Under the pieces are notes generated by a model. The model did not search any database. It was not told where the DNA came from and saw only the letters and a program-made list of their open reading frames with translations. Positions 58,162-64,000 of a stretch of 64,000 nt of DNA are shown here, one piece after another. Numbering within the stretch: position 1 is the stretch's first letter; every line of letters begins with the position of its first letter. The position numbers and the translations under genes were made by a program. Source of the DNA: Deltaproteobacteria bacterium (GTDB lineage Bacteria; Desulfobacterota; Desulfuromonadia; Desulfuromonadales; BM103); the NCBI GenBank assembly GCA_024279915.1, contig JAJRRB010000078.1, forward strand, positions 1-64,000. The letters are read 5' to 3'.

Positions 58162-61100
58162 CAATGCCCCGCTTGTTTTTTGGCGATAGCAATACAACGC
58201 TCAATGATTACATCCATGTCGGCGGTGCTCAAGGGCAGGTCGAGTTCAGAGCGGATGTCAAAGAGGTAATCGTCGATATCATTCTGCATCTCTTTAACGA
58301 CGTCTTCCATGCGTGACCAATCGCGGATTTTTCGTTGCGCGATAATCTCCTCAATTGCAATTGCCGCGCGCGTCGCGATCTCCCGTTGGTTAGCGTTGTT
58401 GCCGTAGGCAGAAAGCGTTTCACCGACCACCCCGTAGTAAGCCGGTGCTTCCTGATAACGATTCAACTCCTCAGGCAGATCTGAGGCGTGGCCATGTCTG
58501 ACGGACTCCTGATGATCTTTCACGCGACGCAGATATTCTGCGTCGCTGATTCGATTCTGCCGGTAGTCATCAATCACCTGCTGAATCAGGTCGGCGAACT
58601 TACGATAGAAGACCGGGTCTTCATCCATCTTTTCATGGATGGTGCGCACCGTGCGGCTGGCAATCGTATCGGCTTTAGCAGCGGGACCATTGATTTGCGC
58701 AACTTCATTATCAAAGGCTTCGACATCGAAGATATCAACAAGATCCGTGACCAGCTCGACATCGGGCGATTGGATATGACTGTCCATCAGTTTGCGAATC
58801 TGAGTTTCGTACTGACTGTAATCAATCGTCTCCGAATAACGATGCTGCACAGAATTGCGTAAACCGTAAAAGAACTTGAGATCCTCTTTATAGGTACGGA
58901 TACGCTCCGGCGGCACATCATCATAAAAATGTTCCGTTGCCAGCGCTACAGTCAGGGTTTTCTGAAAAGCGCGCAACGCCGCGTAAAATTCTTCGCGTGT
59001 ATCGGGCGGCTCCAGATGCCGTTCAAGCGCCTCGGTATCCTTCTTGTTGGCGACTTCCTTGAAAACTGCCCACAGATCGGAGTGCCGCTGCGGCAGTAGT
59101 GTAATCTCGGCATGAGTGTTGACCACCGCTCCGGTCAGGTCAATATCTTCACCATCGAATTCACTCAAGGCATCGTAGGTGTCAATCGCTTCGTTGAGTT
59201 TGCCGAGCACGCCTCTATAGTCGACTATGTAACCGAAATCCTTGCCGGGAAAGAGTCGGTTAACCCGCGCAATGGCTTGTAAAATAGTGTGGTCTTGCAA
59301 CGGTCGGTCGATATAGAGCACAGTGTTGCGCGGCTCATCGAAACCGGTGAGCAGTTTTTCGACCACAATCAGAATTTCGACGCCATCGGCTCGACCAAAA
59401 GAAGCAAGTAGTCCCTTGACGTACTGCTCTTCCGAACCGAAGCGCTCCAGCATCTCATCCCAGAAGCGGGCAACCATCGCCGGATCTTCTTCCGGTTCTT
59501 CATCACGGCTGACCCGCAGCTCCGGTTGAGACATCACTACTTCTGCCTCGACCATGGCGAAGTCCTGGAAATACTTGCGCAGGCGAATGGCGCTGGTACG
59601 TGAGTCAGCTGCGAGTTGAGCTTTAAAGCCGGTATTCTGAAAGTTCTCCGAGTAGTGCAAGCCAGCGTCGAATGCGATCATCTTCAGCCGCTCCCCAGCT
59701 TTATGGATGGCGTCGTCACCAATCATCTTGCGTTTCAGGTCGGCCTTTTGTGCATCGCTCAAGCGGGCGGTAATGCGTTCGAACCAGCTCTGCATAGAGG
59801 TACGGTTCTGTTCCAGTTTTGCCAAACGTCCTTCGTAGAGCAGCCGCACCACCGCGTTATCCTCCACCGCTTGACGCATGCTGTAGAAAGGCCGGATAAA
59901 ACCGCCGAACTTGCGCGCGGTTTCTTTCTCAGCTTTCAGTAATGGCGTGCCTGTGAAACCGAGATAACAGGCATCGGGGAAAACCCGACGCATCTGCGCG
60001 GCGGTCTCACCGTAATTGCTGCGATGACTTTCATCGATCAGCACAAAGATATTCGGGTTACTGATCTTGACGCCAAACTTGCCCTTGACCGTTTTGAACT
60101 TGTTGATGATGGTGGTGATAATACTGACTTTGCTGTCTTTAAGCAGCCGCATCAGATGCTCGCCGGTTTTTGCTTTCTTTGCCGACTTACCACAGGCACC
60201 AAAAGTCTCCCAGATCTGGTCATCGAGATCAATCCGGTCGGTCACAATAATCACCCGTGGATCGACAATTGCTGGGTGTAGCGCCAAGGCCTTGGCGAGC
60301 ATCACCATGGAGAGAGATTTACCGCTACCGGTGGTATGCCAAATCACGCCGCCACGTCGTTTGCCTTCATGCAATGGCGTGACCCGTTCAACGGTTCGTG
60401 TGACGATAAAATATTGCTGGTAACGGGCGATCTTGCGCACCCCGGCATCGAAGACGCTGTAACCGTAAATCAGTTCAAGCAGCCGCTCGGGACGTAGCAA
60501 CGCCCACAAGACGCGATCCTGCTCAGTCGGCAGCCGCTCACCAGCGGCGCGTAGTTCACTAAAATAGTCACGAGCCTGTTGGTAAGCAATCTGTTGTTTC
60601 GGTTCGCGGGCTGTGAAGATTTTTTCTTCGACCGCGCGCGGTAAACGTCGATTCGCTGCCGTGTGCACAGCGGCTTCATGCTCGCCATCTTCACGCCAGC
60701 GACTCCAGAACTTACGTGGGGTTTTGACGGTGCCGTACAGTACTTCGTTAACACTGGTCGCAATCAGCATCTGGGCGTAAACAAAGAGATGCGGAATCCA
60801 CTCATCATCCTGATTGCGCAACTGCTGCTTGATTGCGGCATCGATCTGGCGTTGCCCGACATCCTTATGGCCATCTTTATCGCGGCGTTTACATTCGATC
60901 ACCACCAACGGAATGCCGTTGACGAACAAGACCAGATCGGGCCGTGCAGTTTCGCGCGAACGACTGCGTTCAACGATAAATTCGTCACAGAGGTGATAGA
61001 CGTTCTTTTCCGGGCGTTGCCAATCGATGTAATGGAGAGAGCGGCCCTTGCGGTCGCCGTCGATGGTCTGGTCGAGGCTGGTGCCAAGGGTGAGCAGGTG

Positions 61101-61388
61101 ATAGATCTTTTCGTTGGTGCGGGCCAGTCCGTCGAAGGGTTCATCGGTGAAGCGGCGGATTGCTTCGGCGATATTGACCTCGGTAAAGGGATGAACATCA
61201 CCACGGGTTTCGATATGGTTGTTATCAAGCAGCCAGTTTTTTAGCACCTCGGTGAGCACGACCCGGTCACGGCGACCACCACGCAGTTTGACGGCTTCGT
61301 CGCTGCTCAGGTAGTCCCAGCCGAGTCCGTGGAGGACTTCTATTGCGGGGATTTGGGAGTCGAGGTTTTCGAGGTAGGAGAGTTGCAT
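58161..61388 (-). CDS. hsdR: Type I restriction enzyme R subunit HsdR
   Basis: 1075 residues. The N-terminal nuclease domain has VLFVNGIPLVVIECKRRD (the PD-ExK-type E-x-K). The helicase/translocase has Walker A IWHTTGSGKSLSMVMLAKAL, VIIVTDRIDLDDQIWETF, DESHRSNYGETAA and GFTGTPLL, ending in IARVNRLFPGKDFGYIVDYR. A helical C-terminus binds the methylase. Full length, no disruption. It would cut unmethylated foreign DNA only if HsdS is functional, and hsdS is frameshifted as written. Confidence 0.95.
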   Translation of the reverse strand: MQLSYLENLDSQIPAIEVLHGLGWDYLSSDEAVKLRGGRRDRVVLTEVLKNWLLDNNHIETRGDVHPFTEVNIAEAIRRFTDEPFDGLARTNEKIYHLLTLGTSLDQTIDGDRKGRSLHYIDWQRPEKNVYHLCDEFIVERSRSRETARPDLVLFVNGIPLVVIECKRRDKDGHKDVGQRQIDAAIKQQLRNQDDEWIPHLFVYAQMLIATSVNEVLYGTVKTPRKFWSRWREDGEHEAAVHTAANRRLPRAVEEKIFTAREPKQQIAYQQARDYFSELRAAGERLPTEQDRVLWALLRPERLLELIYGYSVFDAGVRKIARYQQYFIVTRTVERVTPLHEGKRRGGVIWHTTGSGKSLSMVMLAKALALHPAIVDPRVIIVTDRIDLDDQIWETFGACGKSAKKAKTGEHLMRLLKDSKVSIITTIINKFKTVKGKFGVKISNPNIFVLIDESHRSNYGETAAQMRRVFPDACYLGFTGTPLLKAEKETARKFGGFIRPFYSMRQAVEDNAVVRLLYEGRLAKLEQNRTSMQSWFERITARLSDAQKADLKRKMIGDDAIHKAGERLKMIAFDAGLHYSENFQNTGFKAQLAADSRTSAIRLRKYFQDFAMVEAEVVMSQPELRVSRDEEPEEDPAMVARFWDEMLERFGSEEQYVKGLLASFGRADGVEILIVVEKLLTGFDEPRNTVLYIDRPLQDHTILQAIARVNRLFPGKDFGYIVDYRGVLGKLNEAIDTYDALSEFDGEDIDLTGAVVNTHAEITLLPQRHSDLWAVFKEVANKKDTEALERHLEPPDTREEFYAALRAFQKTLTVALATEHFYDDVPPERIRTYKEDLKFFYGLRNSVQHRYSETIDYSQYETQIRKLMDSHIQSPDVELVTDLVDIFDVEAFDNEVAQINGPAAKADTIASRTVRTIHEKMDEDPVFYRKFADLIQQVIDDYRQNRISDAEYLRRVKDHQESVRHGHASDLPEELNRYQEAPAYYGVVGETLSAYGNNANQREIATRAAIAIEEIIAQRKIRDWSRMEDVVKEMQNDIDDYLFDIRSELDLPLSTADMDVIIERCIAIAKKQAGH

Positions 61389-61439
61389 TAGTTTGCCTTT
61401 TAAGCCTTAAGTCTCTCTCTTGTAATTTCAGCCATGTTC

Positions 61440-61469
61440 GACCATTTTACTGACGTCAGCAAAATGGTC
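61440..61469. promoter_or_regulatory. 30-bp palindrome between abi and hsdR
   Basis: GACCATTTTACTGAC and GTCAGCAAAATGGTC are reverse complements with one mismatch, with CTGACGTCAG at the centre. It could be an operator, an attenuator of read-through from abi into hsdR, or an RNA processing hairpin. No T-run follows on the minus strand. Confidence 0.5.
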
Positions 61470-61499
61470 AGAAACAGGAGGCCCCTTGAACCTATTGCC

Positions 61500-62393
61500 T
61501 TACAGTTTCCAGCGCGAATGGGTTTCCCAGTCATCGGTTAGTCCCATGTTGTTGCGAAAGTGTGGATTGGTTGCAAACGGCTTTATCAGCTCTGTAATCG
61601 ACGGTTGCCAAGGGTTGGTCGCCTGCTGTCCGTCGAGCAGATGACGCAGGATTATCATCACGCAAAACATCCGTTGCTGGTTCGGGATATCTTTGGTTGG
61701 CCAGCCGTGTTTCGGTTGCGGCATCATCGGCGCAATGGCCAACTCGCGGTTCCACAAGCGGGCATGATGGGCGCAGGTGTTACGCACAAAAGTGAGAGTC
61801 TGCAACCAGCTTTTCATGACAAGTCTGGGAATCTTCCAGCTAGAACAGATGGCATCTTGTTCACGGTTCTTCATCCCAGCAAAGAGTCGTGAGAGGGAAC
61901 CGAAAGTCATAACCTCCGCCGCCATCCAGATCGGAAGTTTGGGAAAGGCTTGATATTTGATTTTGTAATGTTCTATGAATGTTTCCTTGCTCTCTTTCAC
62001 ATCTCCGTTCAGACGAGTCAGCCACTCGGCGTGCTCGAATTCAAAACGGAAGTTGTTGCTATCGGTATGCGCAAAGGAGCCGTAGGCATGGGCTAGCTGA
62101 TAGGCAACTGCCGTACGAATGGCGACCTCAACACGTTCCAGTGCATCCATCACCAGAATACGCAGTTTACGATCAAACTCGTAAAGGGCAAAGACCTCTT
62201 CCCATGTCGTTCCGTCCCGGAACTTGTCATGTTCTTTTTTGAAGGGAATTGCGTAAGCGCTGAAGCGATAGTAGTTGATGCGCGAAAGGTCAATTTCGGC
62301 AGCGGGGCGGTCAGCGATAATCAGACCACGACCAGCGAGCAAATCTAGCTGTTCTTCAAAGGTGAGAGGGGCCTTGGTGTAGGGAGCAGCCAT
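61500..62393 (-). CDS. Abi-family (AbiF/AbiD-like) HEPN protein
   Basis: 297 residues from the ATG at 62393 (GGGGGAA upstream). The Abi_2 family pattern is clear: LTFEEQLDLLAGRGLIIADR, RINYYRFSAYAIPF, ALYEFDRKLRILVMDALERV, PIWMAAEVMTFGSLSRLFAG. The HEPN RNase motif is RNTCAH (R-x4-H) in FVRNTCAHHARLWNR. Such proteins abort phage infection by RNA cleavage, and AbiF members are reported to act with a small upstream RNA. A longer frame starting at 62429 would run through the hairpin RNA and is rejected. Embedded in a type I restriction operon. Confidence 0.85.
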   Translation of the reverse strand: MAAPYTKAPLTFEEQLDLLAGRGLIIADRPAAEIDLSRINYYRFSAYAIPFKKEHDKFRDGTTWEEVFALYEFDRKLRILVMDALERVEVAIRTAVAYQLAHAYGSFAHTDSNNFRFEFEHAEWLTRLNGDVKESKETFIEHYKIKYQAFPKLPIWMAAEVMTFGSLSRLFAGMKNREQDAICSSWKIPRLVMKSWLQTLTFVRNTCAHHARLWNRELAIAPMMPQPKHGWPTKDIPNQQRMFCVMIILRHLLDGQQATNPWQPSITELIKPFATNPHFRNNMGLTDDWETHSRWKL

Positions 62394-62412
62394 GTCAGTT
62401 CCCCCGCTGGGC

Positions 62413-62481
62413 AAAATAAAACCCGCCATAGTTACGCATCATCCTCCCCAGAAGGGAAGAGAGAGGCGTGGCGGGTGTGTT
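62413..62481 (-). ncRNA. Candidate structured small RNA upstream of abi
   Basis: About 68 nt on the minus strand between a strong promoter and the abi start. The outer stem ACCCGCCA/TGGCGGGT (arms 62469-62476 and 62421-62428) encloses an ACGC/GCGT stem. The apical hairpin CTTCCC-TTCT-GGGGAG (62459-62444) sits at the top. TTTATTTT follows the outer stem, as in an intrinsic terminator. It may be a guide-like or antitoxin RNA for the HEPN protein, or simply a structured leader. Structure judged by eye only. Confidence 0.6.
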
Positions 62482-62487
62482 GGTTAA

Positions 62488-62516
62488 TGTATAGCGTGTA
62501 ATTGTGTTGGTGTCAA
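62488..62516 (-). promoter_or_regulatory. Strong sigma-70 promoter of the abi RNA unit
   Basis: On the minus strand, TTGACA (62516-62511) and TATACA (62493-62488) are separated by exactly 17 bp. The predicted transcript start is near 62481, just before the hairpin. It lies in the 137-bp gap after hsdS, so abi can be expressed independently of the restriction genes. Confidence 0.75.
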
Positions 62517-62530
62517 AAAGATTTTCCATA

Positions 62531-63768
62531 TTATCCCCCCGTGGATTTATTTGATGCCGTTGCCTTTGTTCTGATCTTGCCGGTCAAAAGCTGCTGCATC
62601 AGACCCCTCTTGTGTTCGCGCAGGGCGGTGAGTTTGTTTTTGATCAAATCGATTTCCAAATCAACAGCATTGAAAATCTTTGCAATCTGTTTTTGTTCCT
62701 CAGCAGAAGGACACGACACCTTGACATTAAAAAAATCATTAACGCTGACGTTCAAAAGACCGTGAGCCCTGGCTCCAACTTGAACAATCCCTCGGAGTTG
62801 ATAATTTATAATGCCTGCTTCAAATACGTGTAGATAGAAATCCGAACAACACTCACTTGATGACGCAGCGAAACAGATGTATAGCGTTGAAAGAATGCCA
62901 GTGTCATGTTCATCCAACCGCTTAATTGCACCAAATGGATAGCCGTTCATTGAGCTTCGATTGTAAGCAAATTCGCCTTTATTTAAGAGATAGTAGCCAG
63001 AAAGGTCTTTGCCAGCTACGTTGCGGTTGAAGTATTGAGTCTGATCGACAAGGCCATGCTTACCGGAAGCAGTGAGAACTAGAGTCTCACCCATAGAGTT
63101 CTTTCTTCGAACGGATTTAAATATTTCATTTAAGGGGACGTCCATCCACGCCCCATCAAACCCCGGCAACCGCTTCTTACCGGTCAGCAGTTGCTGCATC
63201 AAACCTTTACGGCGTAACTCTTTCTCGGCAAGGAGTTCTTCCGTGAGGGTGATGGCATGATCCCAGGTGGCTATGGTCTCAGCTACTTTCTTCTGCTCAT
63301 CAGTGTTAGGGAGTGGAACTGAAATAGTTGTAAAACCAGACTTGCTCAGGGTTTTATTTCGTCCGGCACCACCTGGAGACGCGAGCTCAAGCAGGTGTTT
63401 CCCTCTTTTAGATTTAAAAAAGTAGAGTAAGTAATCCAGGACAACGTGGTTTTCATCAGGTTCGTACATCGGAAAACGATGACTTGCTATCATTCCCCTT
63501 TCCGCCTCTGTAGTACGAGCAACAGCCTGCTCCCAGGCAAACACAATATTAAGTGTCAAACAATCTGGCTGGATCCAAAACACAGCCTTATTGCCAATCT
63601 TTTCGCCACGAGAAACAGGCTTGTAAAAGATTCCTTTCCCGTGTGATCGAATGCCAATCTCCCGGTATTCTGTCGCGGGATCAACAGCTACAGGCTTTTG
63701 GACTCTCGTTAGAAAGCTACCGACCTTTTTTCTGCCCAACCATCAGGTATGAAATGTTGTGCACTCAC
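62531..63768 (-). pseudogene. hsdS: Type I specificity subunit HsdS, frameshifted near its start
   Basis: A 402-codon frame holds two target-recognition domains and two spacer repeats ending LMQQLLTGKKRLPGF and LMQQLLTGKIR. Its only start is a TTG (63739) directly after a stop. The true N-terminus, MSAQHFIPDGWAEK, lies in another frame starting at a GTG (63768) with AGGGAG upstream. The two frames meet at an A6 tract (complement of 63726-63731); one more A would give AEKKVGSFL. As written translation stops after 19 codons. Slippage, real inactivation or sequencing error are all possible. Confidence 0.85.
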
Positions 63769-63789
63769 TAAATTCTTCTCCCTGACCCA

Positions 63790-63895
63790 ACTTGTAAGTA
63801 ATCCTTGCAAGTTTCCAGAATAATACTATTCCCAACCGTCAAGGCCTACTTGACAGTTCAACTCTAACCGCAGTTGTCAAGTAATCCTTGACAAC
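63790..63895. repeat. Three related palindromes between hsdM and hsdS
   Basis: Site 1 (63790-63812): ACTTGTAAG-TAATC-CTTGCAAGT, one mismatch. Site 2 (63838-63854): GTCAAG-GCCTA-CTTGAC, perfect. Site 3 (63873-63895): GTTGTCAAG-TAATC-CTTGACAAC, perfect 9-bp arms. All have 5-base centres and share TCAAG/CTTGA half-sites. They sit in the leader of hsdS and may bind a regulator or form RNA hairpins. Confidence 0.65.
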
Positions 63896-64000
63896 TCAAT
63901 CGATTCCCAACTCCTTCAAACACTTAGCCATCTCCCCCCGCACCTGAGCAAGCTCCTGCTCAATCCCGTCAATTCGCTCCTGCACCGCCGCAATATCAAC
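63896..64000 (-). CDS. hsdM: Type I methyltransferase HsdM, C-terminal end
   Basis: The last 34 codons of a gene entering from the right edge: VDIAAVQERIDGIEQELAQV, then RGEMAKCLKELGID and TGA. This coiled-coil tail is typical of HsdM adenine methyltransferases, where it contacts HsdS. The catalytic domain lies outside the window. It is the first visible gene of the minus-strand hsdM-hsdS-abi-hsdR-YgjP operon. Confidence 0.75.
   Translation of the reverse strand, partial: VDIAAVQERIDGIEQELAQVRGEMAKCLKELGID

Noticed and set aside
60663-61244. 193-codon open frame antisense to hsdR
   Set aside because: Fully contained within the hsdR nuclease and linker region, with no ribosome site.
63790-63895. 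CRISPR array
   Set aside because: The three repeats are palindromes of unequal sequence with spacers of 25 and 18 bp, and there are no cas genes in the window.

Overview
The window looks like a chromosomal segment of a Desulfuromonadales-type anaerobe (Desulfuromonas/Geobacter relatives). The reasons are the haem-synthesis block ccsB-hemA-hemC-hemD-hemB, a periplasmic c-haem sensor kinase, a TAXI-type TRAP transporter and many lipoproteins. This placement is inferred from gene content and order; no database was consulted.

Layout. 1-1.7 kb: the distal end of an integron cassette array. Three attC sites flank two toxin-antitoxin cassettes (hicAB and a RelE-like/Xre pair). A transposase of the IS110/IS1111 type abuts the first attC, and a 24-bp tRNA 3'-end remnant follows the last. 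1.7-6 kb: VanZ-like, VOC and DJ-1/PfpI proteins, a hairpin element with 20-bp terminal inverted repeats, and an M48 lipoprotein peptidase. 5.7-10.4 kb (minus): an RNA-methyltransferase reading frame broken by a TGA, then truA, thyX, a small protein, greB and a Na/phosphate symporter, tightly packed. 10.7-19.5 kb: a Kef-type antiporter, HNH and GIY-YIG proteins, pcnB, miaA with a glycosyltransferase, PilZ, a ferritin-like protein and a monohaem cytochrome. 19.7-22.8 kb: a cysteine-rich response regulator and a haem-binding sensor kinase. 22.9-28.6 kb (minus): LysE exporter, BamE-like lipoprotein, serine dehydratase, RluA, cupin, ecotin, NYN-domain protein and trxA.

28.9-36.2 kb: a SIS protein, ccsB and the haem genes, ending with an M16 peptidase. 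hemC carries a one-base frameshift just before its cofactor cysteine. 37.2-46.5 kb: an eight-gene, tightly coupled envelope operon. It encodes a secreted acidic protein, a lipoprotein, a TPR protein, a PEGA/SUMF1 protein, a small secreted protein, a TolQ/ExbB-like channel and two single-pass von Willebrand A proteins whose membrane segment carries an ExbD/TolR-like F-L-D-V motif. I read this as a candidate undescribed proton-channel machine. 46.6-54.5 kb: a glycine-zipper lipoprotein, an SDR protein, a DctB/DctD-like two-component system, and a TAXI-TRAP operon behind a sigma-54 promoter with an upstream palindrome. 54.5-57.3 kb: cobalamin adenosyltransferase and recQ.

57.4-64 kb (minus): a type I restriction-modification defence operon in the order hsdM (3' end only), hsdS, abi, hsdR, YgjP-like protease. 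hsdS has lost frame at an A6 tract. An AbiF/AbiD-like HEPN protein sits between hsdS and hsdR. Between its start codon and a near-consensus sigma-70 promoter lies a compact RNA hairpin that ends in a U-rich run. This looks like an RNA-antitoxin/HEPN-toxin unit nested in the restriction operon. Three genes (the methyltransferase, hemC and hsdS) are each broken by a single base, so sequencing or assembly error has to be excluded before reading biology into them.
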